From the NCBI GenBank assembly GCA_964342305.1, contig CAYFGK010000134.1, positions 1 through 19,222 of the forward strand: a DNA stretch of 19,222 nt, given 5' to 3'. Of the stretch, positions 6,638 to 13,030 are shown in pieces. The translations under genes were made by a program, and so were the position numbers. The notes under the pieces are model-generated. The model did not search any database. It was given only the letters and a program-made list of their open reading frames with translations, and had not been told where the DNA came from. Position 1 is the stretch's first letter. Every line of letters starts with the position of its first letter. The stretch is from DT-110 sp964342305 (GTDB lineage: Bacteria; Bacteroidota; Bacteroidia; Chitinophagales; Saprospiraceae).

Positions 6638-7564
6638 CTATTTAGGCACTCTTATCTCATACGAATTCCCGCTACTAATGGTTAGGGTATGGCTCAGCAG
6701 CCAGGGGTTATATACTTTCAGCAGACGATAGCTGGTGTCGTGCTCCTCGGCGAAATCGCCCAGGTTGCCGATACTTTCGGTAACGGTTATGGTTTTATAG
6801 TCATTCAGCGGTTGGTAGCCATCGGATTTATCGAAGTAAAACCCAAATCTTTGCGGATCTTTCAGGATCTCTTTTATGGCAATGATGCGGAATACATAGC
6901 GTGACGTTTCCTCATTGAGGTTGAGGTCGAAGTAGGAATCGGCTCGCTGTTGTTCCAGGTCGCGGGCCATTCGGGTTTCCCCCATATTGTAGGCGGCAGC
7001 AGCCAGTGTCCAGCTACCAAAGCGGTCTTTCAGGTGCTGAATGTATTTACAGGCAGCATCGGTGATCTTTTCTACGTGGAAACGCTCATCCACTTCCCGG
7101 TTCACTTCCAGATCGTAGTAATCAGCCATAGTAGGCATAAATTGCCATAGCCCCTTAGCACCGGCCGGAGAGGTGGCGTGGCTGAGGTTACTTTCGGCAA
7201 CGGCCAGGTATTTAAAATCGTCGGGGATACCGTGTTTCTTCAGGATAGGCTCAATAACCGGAAAATACCGGTACGCTTTTTTAATGTTCAATGATGTACT
7301 GGAATGCCAGTAAGAGTTGACCATTAGTTCACGGTCCAGCCGCTCACGTACATCAAAATTCTCCTGGATTGGCAGTTCTTCCCCGGCGAAATCGTAGGAT
7401 TTATCGAGATCCACTCCTTTAACGATCTGGGGTAAATTACGGTCGTCGACCGGAGGTGGTGCCTGGGTGGATGCAGGGTCTTTTGATTCGGTGTTTGAAC
7501 GGAGTAACAGCAGCCCCAACATGGCAGAAGCGACAACTGCGTAGACAATTAATAAGCGATTCAT
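6638..7564 (-). CDS. MltD-like membrane-anchored lytic transglycosylase
   Basis: The 308-residue protein has an N-terminal membrane anchor or uncleaved signal (residues 4-21), a Pro/Ser-rich linker (about 25-45) and a goose-lysozyme-like SLT domain (about 95-235). The catalytic glutamate is Glu124 in AVAESNLSH, followed by the family block SPAGAKGLWQFMP (132-144) and AYNMG (191-195). The C-terminal 60 residues resemble a single degenerate LysM-like segment (Tyr-Arg-Leu-Leu-Lys-Val-Tyr-Asn-Pro-Trp-Leu), shorter than the tandem LysM tail of MltD. These enzymes cleave the glycan strands of peptidoglycan to 1,6-anhydro products. It is a single gene; no clear TAnnTTTG box precedes it. Confidence 0.92.
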   Translation of the reverse strand: MNRLLIVYAVVASAMLGLLLLRSNTESKDPASTQAPPPVDDRNLPQIVKGVDLDKSYDFAGEELPIQENFDVRERLDRELMVNSYWHSSTSLNIKKAYRYFPVIEPILKKHGIPDDFKYLAVAESNLSHATSPAGAKGLWQFMPTMADYYDLEVNREVDERFHVEKITDAACKYIQHLKDRFGSWTLAAAAYNMGETRMARDLEQQRADSYFDLNLNEETSRYVFRIIAIKEILKDPQRFGFYFDKSDGYQPLNDYKTITVTESIGNLGDFAEEHDTSYRLLKVYNPWLLSHTLTISSGNSYEIRVPK

Positions 7565-7709
7565 ATCCTTTCCTGGTTTGAAGTGGTAGAACGTTCCGGT
7601 AATGTGCTTGCGTGTGGAAAAGGTACTAAAAAAGTTGGGGTAATGCCTACTACACTTATGAATATCAGGAAGTTGGCTCTATTTCTAATTTGCCTTTTGA
7701 TCTAAAAGA

Positions 7710-7837
7710 CGGAAGTGACTAAAGAGACAGGAGGGACAGGAGAGAAAGAAGGGACAGAAGAGATTATAGGGGTTTAGATTTTTCCTCAAGTCCCTGGAAT
7801 CTCTGGAGTCCCTTGAGTCTCTGGAAGGTCACTTCCG
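7710..7837. repeat. Phased multi-helix hairpin built from 9-bp units
   Basis: Outer arms CGGAAGTGAC (7710-7719) and GTCACTTCCG (7828-7837) pair perfectly. Inside them, two arrays with a 9-nt period face each other. The left arm has AGAGAC (7723), AGGGAC (7732), AGAGAA (7741) and AGGGAC (7750). The right arm has GTCCCT (7790), ATCTCT (7799), GTCCCT (7808) and GTCTCT (7817). Left and right 6-mers are complementary in order, apart from one A-A mismatch. The 3-nt linkers are purine-rich on the same strand of both arms and do not pair. The right outer arm contains the stop codon of the DUF2480 gene. After the last arm, the minus strand has a short TCTTTT tract. Confidence 0.8.
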
Positions 7838-8347
7838 GCTTCGTTTATAGATTGGCACGGTTGAGCAGGGTTCCCCAAACATGATACTGCGCGCCACCGG
7901 TCGAAGCTTCTCGGTAATCATGACGTAGGCGGTTAGAGGAACCGGCTTATCACTACATCCTTTGATAACTAAAAGGGCATCTTCGTATTCGGCCCGATCA
8001 ATGCGATCGATCACTTTGCTGAAATGCCGGATAAGGAACTCATCTTTAGACCCCTGAAAAACTTCGGTAGCGTAAGGTGTAGCGTAAGAAGCTACCAACA
8101 TGTATGCCCAAACCGGAATGATAGCATCCGTGGAACAATGGACTAATAAGATCTTATTCTGGTAGACACTCCAGTCGTGTTCTTTCAGTGCTTCCCGAAA
8201 GTCTTTTTCACGCAGGATTAATTCTTTAAACAGATAGTCCTTGAGATCAAAGAAAACGATCTCTTCTTTCGGAAGATGGTCTTCCAATTTAAAAGTAATT
8301 AAACCACTTTTGGCGATGCGGTTTACTAAAGGTTTCTCGGTACTCAT
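7829..8347 (-). CDS. DUF2480 family protein
   Basis: From the ATG at 8347 the product has 172 residues. A TTG two codons upstream (8353) would add only Met-Asp and is less likely. Family landmarks are VNRIAKSGLITF near the N terminus, ELILREKDFREAL, HDWSVYQNK, IIPVWAYMLVASY, VIKGCSDKPVP and the C-terminal SIMFGEPCSTVPIYK. It is soluble, with conserved cysteines in the KGC and EPCSTVP motifs. DUF2480 is largely confined to Bacteroidota in my memory and has no assigned function. It starts 15 nt after the scpB stop, so the two are almost certainly co-transcribed. The transcript end falls in the phased hairpin at 7710-7837. Confidence 0.9.
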   Translation of the reverse strand: MSTEKPLVNRIAKSGLITFKLEDHLPKEEIVFFDLKDYLFKELILREKDFREALKEHDWSVYQNKILLVHCSTDAIIPVWAYMLVASYATPYATEVFQGSKDEFLIRHFSKVIDRIDRAEYEDALLVIKGCSDKPVPLTAYVMITEKLRPVARSIMFGEPCSTVPIYKRSRK

Positions 8348-8362
8348 GTCCAATTTTTTCTG

Positions 8363-8953
8363 TCATTCTTCCTCACTACTCGCGTCTTCCTCGATGGGGG
8401 CCTGCTCACCGATGCTGTTATCCGGTGCTTTGAAATCCTTGGGTTGAGGCAGATCTTTCAGGCTTTTCAACCCAAAATAGTCCATGAACTTTTCACTGGT
8501 GCCGTACAGCAGTGGCCGGCCCGGCCCTTCGTCGCGACCTAATATGGTAACAAGATCCTTTTCTAATAGTTTCTGGATACTGTAATCGCAACTGACTCCA
8601 CGGATCTTTTCCATTTCCGTCTTGGTAACCGGCTGTTTGTAAGCGATGATGGAAAGGGTTTCCAGGGCAGCCCGGGAAAGGCGTTTGCGGGCTTTCTTTC
8701 GGAGGTAGGTACCGATCAGGCCGTGGAAGGCTCCCTTGGTCAGGAATTGGTACCCATCGGCGATCTCTACCAACTCAAAGGAGAAATCCTCTGACTGGTA
8801 TTTTTCCCGCAGGGCCTGGATGGCACCTTCGATTTCCGGATTGGGTATTTTCAGGCCGAAGTGCTCTTCGAGGACCTTGGAAATATCCTTGAAGGGGATA
8901 GCGGTCTCCGCCGTAAAAATGAGGCTTTCTATGTGCTGTTGGAGTTGCTTCAC
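8363..8953 (-). CDS. scpB: Segregation and condensation protein B (ScpB)
   Basis: The 196-residue protein is a typical ScpB: two tandem winged-helix domains (about 1-85 and 90-165) and an acidic, disordered tail. The signature LSRAALETLSIIAYKQPVTK (93-112) and the downstream block GRDEGPGRPLLYGTSEKF are both present. ScpB dimers bind the kleisin ScpA and the SMC ATPase in the bacterial condensin complex. The start codon is GTG at 8953, placed so that the protein begins with the usual helix leading to ESLIFTAE. It is the middle gene of a three-gene minus-strand operon; scpA is not next to it here. Confidence 0.96.
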   Translation of the reverse strand: MKQLQQHIESLIFTAETAIPFKDISKVLEEHFGLKIPNPEIEGAIQALREKYQSEDFSFELVEIADGYQFLTKGAFHGLIGTYLRKKARKRLSRAALETLSIIAYKQPVTKTEMEKIRGVSCDYSIQKLLEKDLVTILGRDEGPGRPLLYGTSEKFMDYFGLKSLKDLPQPKDFKAPDNSIGEQAPIEEDASSEEE

Positions 8954-8990
8954 CGTCCGTATTTTGGGCGAAAATACGGAATTCCAACGA

Positions 8991-9350
8991 TCAGGCCGGA
9001 ATAAAGGGGCGCAACCAAATGGTTAGCAGGAAGATCGTCAGGAAAAAAGCGATCAGGGACCCCAGCGCATAGTAGTTATTCCAGTTCCTGGGAACCTCCT
9101 GTTGTCCGGGATCAGCCTCGGGCAGATCGAGATCGTAGGCAAAATCATTTCCCTCCCGGTCGATGCGCAATTCACATAAATCTTCGTCGAGTAAAAAGGA
9201 ATAGGTCTTGGTCTGACACACATTGAAATCGATCAGGATGACCCTCGAATTACAATGCACTACCAGGTGCCCGGTTGATGCACCGTGGTAGACCCCCACC
9301 GTAAATTGCCGACCTCTTTGATTTGTAACTTGCCAATTGAGTTGTGCCAA
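8991..9350 (-). CDS. Hypothetical protein with C-terminal membrane anchor
   Basis: I do not recognise a named family. From a TTG at 9350 the product has 119 residues: an N-terminal beta-rich domain (WQVTNQRGRQFTVGVYHG, then GHLVVHCNSRVILIDFNV), an acidic linker (about 65-88) and one transmembrane helix (about 93-113) near the C terminus, giving a tail-anchored layout. The frame stays open to a TTG at 9473, but the upstream 41 residues are Arg/Cys/Tyr-rich and look non-coding. No ATG in frame fits the domain start, so the true start is uncertain, and a frameshift near the N terminus cannot be excluded. It lies 37 nt upstream of scpB and probably heads that operon. Confidence 0.65.
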   Translation of the reverse strand: MAQLNWQVTNQRGRQFTVGVYHGASTGHLVVHCNSRVILIDFNVCQTKTYSFLLDEDLCELRIDREGNDFAYDLDLPEADPGQQEVPRNWNNYYALGSLIAFFLTIFLLTIWLRPFIPA

Positions 9351-9650
9351 ATTCCCGTGTTTTATGCACCAGCAATAAAGGCGGGTACGAGTTAACGAAT
9401 GCAGCTGACGGTAGTTGTACGAGAGGAAGATGGAGGGGCGCTTCAGCAAACAAACATGCCGGTTACGAATCAATTGCTACCGTTCACTGCTTCATAAAAT
9501 ACAATTTTTTACTCTTTAACGCAATATATGATCGTAGCGAATCGTTCTTCTTAACTTTTCTATTGGCAGCCATTATTCTTACCGCCAATGGCATTCCCGG
9601 AATACCTGCTACTTCCTTATATTGACTGGTAACTAGAATGCTTTCTCCTT
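9351..9650. other. Divergent intergenic region of 300 bp
   Basis: The region lies between the minus-strand scpB operon and the plus-strand PaaY-like gene and should hold both promoters. I see no exact TAnnTTTG box. Two alternative 6-bp stems overlap at 9562-9592: ATTGGC/GCCAAT (9562-9567 with 9584-9589) and GCCATT/AATGGC (9569-9574 with 9587-9592). Short frames on both strands show no recognisable protein. Confidence 0.4.
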
Positions 9651-10247
9651 ATGATCTATTCCTTTAAGGGTTTTGTCCCGGTGGTGCACGAAAGTGCCTA
9701 CGTACACCCGCAAGCGGCCGTGACCGGGAACGTCGTTATTGGCAGGAACGTCTATATCGGCCCCGGTGCAGCTATCCGCGGTGATTGGGGCGGTATTGAG
9801 ATTGCCGACGGCTGTAATGTTCAGGAAAATTGTACCATCCATATGTTCCCGGGGGTTACGGTCCGGTTGGAAGAGGCTGCCCATATCGGACACGGAGCCA
9901 TCATCCACGGTGCACATATCGGAGCTAACACAATGGTGGGCATGAACGCCGTGGTTATGGATGACGCCCATATCGGCGAGGGCAGCATCATAGGCGCACT
10001 TACTTTTATCAAGGCTAAAAGCAAAATCCCCCCCCGGTCACTTGTTGTTGGGAACCCCGGTCGCATCATTAAAGAAGTCAGTGACGAAATGCTCTCCTGG
10101 AAAACAAAAGGTACACAATTGTACCAGTCTCTGCCCGGCGAGCTCTACGAATCACTTGAACCCTGCGAACCCCTGCGGGAGATCCCTCCTGATCGCCCCG
10201 ATCAGGCCCGCCTGTACGATACCTGGGAGGATATCAAGAAACAGTAG
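9651..10247 (+). CDS. Gamma-class carbonic anhydrase/PaaY-like left-handed beta-helix protein
   Basis: The 198-residue protein is built of hexapeptide repeats (about residues 15-135) forming a left-handed beta-helix, followed by a C-terminal helical tail. The three zinc-binding histidines of the gamma carbonic anhydrase fold are present: His64 in CTIHMF, and His81 and His86 in HIGHGAIIHG. The LVVGNPGRIIKEVSDEML segment and the length match the PaaY/CaiE subgroup (about 198 residues). PaaY has been described as a thioesterase linked to phenylacetate degradation, while other members hydrate CO2; no paa or cai genes are nearby here, so the substrate is open. The gene starts at the ATG at 9651 and ends before a convergent small lipoprotein gene. 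Confidence 0.9.
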   Translation: MIYSFKGFVPVVHESAYVHPQAAVTGNVVIGRNVYIGPGAAIRGDWGGIEIADGCNVQENCTIHMFPGVTVRLEEAAHIGHGAIIHGAHIGANTMVGMNAVVMDDAHIGEGSIIGALTFIKAKSKIPPRSLVVGNPGRIIKEVSDEMLSWKTKGTQLYQSLPGELYESLEPCEPLREIPPDRPDQARLYDTWEDIKKQ

Positions 10248-10328
10248 AAATGGGGTTGAATAGAGAGGTCGATTCCATATATACAGTACCCAACTCTACC
10301 TATCCGGTCAGGAAATCAAGTGATTTCA
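10248..10328. other. Convergent gene junction with weak hairpins
   Basis: A 7-bp stem GAAATCA/TGATTTC (10312-10318 and 10321-10327, 2-nt loop) sits inside a longer ATCCGG/CCGGAT pair (10302-10307 and 10339-10344). The larger pair reaches into the end of the minus-strand lipoprotein gene. There is no T-tract, so terminator function is only possible. Confidence 0.35.
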
Positions 10329-10526
10329 TCACTCTCTGCCGGATTTCCGCATCTTCTTTGGAAACAGATGGGTTGTTGCTCCCCCCTTCACCTTGCCTTT
10401 ACCGTTGCGTTCGGTATGGACATCCTGAGTGGCGGGGCAGCCCGTTTTGCGACTACAGGAAAAGGAGGATAAACCGAGCCCGATTACGAGGATAAACAAA
10501 ACAATGAGGGAAGGGCGGGATTTCAT
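10329..10526 (-). CDS. Small lipoprotein, conserved-looking, function unknown
   Basis: From the ATG at 10526 the product has 65 residues. The signal peptide runs from Met-Lys-Ser-Arg through a hydrophobic core (residues 6-20) to a Ser-Phe-Ser-Cys lipobox with Cys24. The mature peptide is about 42 residues, very basic, with a second pair of features: a GCPA motif right after the lipid anchor and a LFPKKMRK block near the C terminus. Similar short basic lipoproteins with GCPA and LFPKKM-like ends are familiar to me from Saprospiraceae and Cytophagales, but I cannot verify this. A longer TTG start (10550) lies inside a palindrome and adds residues before the signal peptide, so it is rejected. 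No function can be assigned. Confidence 0.75.
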   Translation of the reverse strand: MKSRPSLIVLFILVIGLGLSSFSCSRKTGCPATQDVHTERNGKGKVKGGATTHLFPKKMRKSGRE

Positions 10527-10537
10527 GGATTTGAGTT

Positions 10538-10551
10538 TTTGCGTACGCAAA
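10538..10551. promoter_or_regulatory. 14-bp perfect palindrome upstream of the small lipoprotein gene
   Basis: TTTGCGTACGCAAA is a perfect palindrome 11 bp upstream of the lipoprotein ATG at 10526. Its position at or just downstream of where transcription should begin suggests an operator or a 5'-UTR element. No regulator is identified. Confidence 0.4.
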
Positions 10552-10637
10552 TTAGGAACAATTGGGCGCCAAGGAGGTTCAGTGTTCCGGAACCCTAGTA
10601 AAAATAGGCATTTTGGGCTTCTTTTTAAAGGTAAAAC

Positions 10638-10668
10638 TTGGTATTACTAATTGTAGCGGCTAAATTTG
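10638..10668 (+). promoter_or_regulatory. Promoter for the HU gene
   Basis: TTG (10638-10640), a 20-nt spacer and TAAATTTG (10661-10668) match the Bacteroidota TTG-N17-23-TAnnTTTG pattern exactly. The start of transcription would fall near 10674, giving a leader of about 25 nt to the ATG at 10699. Confidence 0.75.
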
Positions 10669-10698
10669 ACGCATCATTTGCTAATCAAACATTTCGAA

Positions 10699-10971
10699 AT
10701 GAACAAAGGAGATCTGATTAACAAGATTGCAGAGAGTGCTGATATTTCTAAAGCCCAAGCAACGGATGCTCTGAATGCTGTCCTTGACAACATTGGCGAC
10801 GCATTGAAAAGTGGCGACAAAGTAACGCTGATCGGATTCGGCACCTTCTCTGTCTCCAAGCGTAACGCTCGCACAGGTCGTAACCCACAGACCGGTGAGA
10901 CTATTCAGATTGCAGCTAAGAATGTCGTTAAGTTCAAGCCGGGCAAAGAACTGTCTGACTCTGTGAACTAA
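10699..10971 (+). CDS. hup: HU-family DNA-binding protein
   Basis: From the ATG at 10699 the protein has 90 residues, the canonical HU length. It starts MNKGDLINKIAE and carries the dimerisation helices, IGFGTFSVSKRNARTGRNP (the HU signature leading into the beta-arm) and the C-terminal AAKNVVKFKPGKELSDSVN. HU binds and bends DNA without strong sequence preference and compacts the nucleoid. The open frame extends to a TTG at 10666, but that codon lies inside the promoter -7 box, so the ATG is correct. It is a monocistronic gene between its own promoter and a strong terminator. Confidence 0.97.
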   Translation: MNKGDLINKIAESADISKAQATDALNAVLDNIGDALKSGDKVTLIGFGTFSVSKRNARTGRNPQTGETIQIAAKNVVKFKPGKELSDSVN

Positions 10972-11018
10972 TTCAGGTATATTTTTTCGGGGCGCCAGCG
11001 AAGTGCGACCCCTCCCCT

Positions 11019-11056
11019 AAAAAGGGCAATCCATCACTGTGGATTGCCCTTTTTTT
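11019..11056 (+). terminator. Rho-independent terminator of the HU gene
   Basis: A strong stem (AAGGGCAATCCA paired with TGGATTGCCCTT, loop TCACTG at 11034-11039) is followed by a run of T residues ending at 11056. The A-rich left flank would allow it to work in both directions. Confidence 0.9.
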
Positions 11057-11057
11057 G

Positions 11058-11065
11058 TACTTTTG
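11058..11065 (+). promoter_or_regulatory. Candidate -7 box for the transketolase operon
   Basis: TACTTTTG fits TAnnTTTG and begins one base after the HU terminator's T-tract. No TTG lies at the expected distance upstream. If used, transcription would start near 11071 with a leader of about 42 nt. Confidence 0.45.
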
Positions 11066-11112
11066 AAGCCATTACTAACGGGATCGATATTCCACATAAA
11101 GTACGAATCTAT

Positions 11113-11967
11113 ATGGCCTCCATTCAAGAGCTGGAACGCATTGCCAGTCAGGTTCGCCGTGACATTGTCCGGCAAACACATTACGCCGCCAGCGGACACC
11201 CGGGTGGCTCCCTGGGTTGCACCGACCTTCTGGTCGCTCTATACTTCGAAGTGCTCAAACACGACCCTTCTTTTAATATGACCGGCAAAGAAGAAGACCT
11301 ATTCTTCCTGTCCAACGGGCATATATCACCGGTATGGTACAGTGTACTGGCCCGTAGCGGCTACTTCCCCGTGGAAGAACTGAACACCTTCCGCCAAATC
11401 GATTCGCGCCTGCAGGGACATCCCGCAACCCACGAAGGCTTGCCCGGTATCCGCGTGGCGTCCGGTTCGCTGGGGCAGGGCTTATCCATTGCGATCGGTG
11501 CCGCTTTGGCTAAAAAACTGAATAAGGACGACCGCACCATTTATTGCCTGTGCGGTGACGGCGAACTACAGGAAGGACAGATATGGGAAGCCGTACTGTT
11601 TGCCAATCACCATAAAGTCGATAACCTGATCGCCATCGTTGACTGGAATGGCCAACAGATCGACGGTCCCAACGATGAGGTTATCACTCTGGGTGATTTG
11701 CCCGCCAAATGGGAAGCCTTCGGCTGGACCGTTCTGCACATGAACGGGAACGACATGAAAGAGGTGCTTGCTGTTTTGGCGAAAGCCAAAGAAGCCACCG
11801 GCAAAGGTCAACCAGTAGTTATCCTCATGAAAACCGAAATGGGGTACGGTGTTGATTTCATGCAGGGCACCCACAAATGGCACGGAAAAGCACCAAATGC
11901 CGAGCAAACCGAGCAGGCACTGGCGCAATTGGAAGAAACCCTCGGTGACTTCCCCGAACGCCGGTAA
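11113..11967 (+). CDS. Transketolase, N-terminal (thiamine diphosphate-binding) subunit
   Basis: From the ATG at 11113 the protein has 284 residues. It holds the family histidine block SGHPGGSLG (27-35), SNGHISP (67-73) and the TPP/Mg motif from GDGELQEGQ (148-156) to Asn-Gly (179-180). Split transketolases, with N and C halves as separate subunits, are common in Bacteroidota and archaea. Together with the following gene it would transfer two-carbon ketol units in the non-oxidative pentose phosphate pathway. The frame is open upstream to a TTG at 11044, but that codon is within the HU terminator stem, so the ATG is preferred. The C-terminal subunit gene starts 47 nt downstream. Confidence 0.95.
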   Translation: MASIQELERIASQVRRDIVRQTHYAASGHPGGSLGCTDLLVALYFEVLKHDPSFNMTGKEEDLFFLSNGHISPVWYSVLARSGYFPVEELNTFRQIDSRLQGHPATHEGLPGIRVASGSLGQGLSIAIGAALAKKLNKDDRTIYCLCGDGELQEGQIWEAVLFANHHKVDNLIAIVDWNGQQIDGPNDEVITLGDLPAKWEAFGWTVLHMNGNDMKEVLAVLAKAKEATGKGQPVVILMKTEMGYGVDFMQGTHKWHGKAPNAEQTEQALAQLEETLGDFPERR

Positions 11968-12014
11968 TCCATTTTATTGTCTTCAATTATTGACGATCAA
12001 AAGCAAGAACTCTC

Positions 12015-12971
12015 ATGCTCCAAGATATTGTATCCACCGGAAAGAAAGCCACTCGTGATGGTTTCGGTGCCGGCCTGTTGGAAGTAGGCCGCAAAAACCC
12101 TGATGTAGTTGCCCTTTGTGCTGACCTCGTCGGGTCCCTGAAAATGCAGGACTTCATTGATGAATTTCCCGACCGCTTTTTCCAGGTAGGTATCTCCGAA
12201 GCTAATATGATGGGGATCGCCGCCGGCTTGGCGACCAGTGGCAAAATTCCCTACACCGGCACTTTTGCCAATTTTTCAACCGGACGGGTGTACGACCAAC
12301 TCCGCCAATCAATAGCCTATTCGCATAAAAACGTAAAGGTCTGTGCTTCACACGCCGGCCTCACTCTGGGTGAAGACGGGGCCACCCACCAGATCCTGGA
12401 AGATATCGGAATGACCAAAATGCTGCCGGGTTTCACGGTGATCAACCCCTGCGATTATAACCAGACCAAAGCCGCCACCATTGCAATCGCCGATCACGAT
12501 GGCCCAGTCTATTTGCGGTTCGGTCGTCCGGGGTGGCCTAATTTCACGCCCGAAGATCAAACTTTCGAGATCGGGAAAGCATTACACTTAGCGGAAGGAA
12601 GCGATGTATCCATTTTCGCAACCGGACACATGGTTTGGCAATCGGTTGAAGCAGCCAAAGAATTGGCTAAGGAAGGCATCACCGTGGACCTGATCAACAT
12701 CCATACGATCAAGCCGCTGGACGAAGAAGCCGTCCTGGCCTCACTGGCAAAGACCGGGTGCGGCGTAACGGCCGAAGAGCACCAGATAGCCGGTGGACTC
12801 GGGGGCAGCATTGCTCAACTTGCCGCCGGCAAGCAACCCGTTCCGCTTGAATTCGTAGGTGTCAATGATACGTTTGGCGAAAGCGGCAAACCATTCGACC
12901 TCCTCAATAAATATGGATTGGGTGTGTCGGATGTCGTGGCTGCTGTCAAGCGTGTGCTCGATCGAACCTGA
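12015..12971 (+). CDS. Transketolase, C-terminal subunit
   Basis: The 318-residue protein contains the pyrimidine-binding transketolase domain (about 8-170) and the C-terminal transketolase domain (about 185-310). VGISEANMMGIAAGLA (58-73) holds Glu62, the glutamate that activates the thiamine cofactor in this family. CASHAGLTLGEDGATHQ is the substrate-channel block. It needs the N-terminal subunit encoded just upstream to form an active enzyme. The ATG at 12015 starts the family-typical helix. Neighbouring genes on both sides read in the same direction, with gaps of 47 and 59 nt. Confidence 0.95.
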   Translation: MLQDIVSTGKKATRDGFGAGLLEVGRKNPDVVALCADLVGSLKMQDFIDEFPDRFFQVGISEANMMGIAAGLATSGKIPYTGTFANFSTGRVYDQLRQSIAYSHKNVKVCASHAGLTLGEDGATHQILEDIGMTKMLPGFTVINPCDYNQTKAATIAIADHDGPVYLRFGRPGWPNFTPEDQTFEIGKALHLAEGSDVSIFATGHMVWQSVEAAKELAKEGITVDLINIHTIKPLDEEAVLASLAKTGCGVTAEEHQIAGGLGGSIAQLAAGKQPVPLEFVGVNDTFGESGKPFDLLNKYGLGVSDVVAAVKRVLDRT

Positions 12972-13030
12972 TTAATAAATGGGGGCAGACGTTGATCGCC
13001 CCCACCCGAACACCACCAAATACGACCGTT

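Noticed and set aside
7710..7837. CRISPR-like array
   Set aside because: The units are 9 nt with 3-nt linkers, with no spacers and no cas genes nearby.
9351..9625. Short plus-strand frame of 93 codons before the PaaY-like gene
   Set aside because: It shows no recognisable domain, starts antisense to the hypothetical membrane protein gene, and has no ribosome binding site.
11113..12971. Transketolase as a gene broken by mutation
   Set aside because: Both halves have proper starts, complete domains and a 47-nt gap; split transketolases are normal in this phylum.
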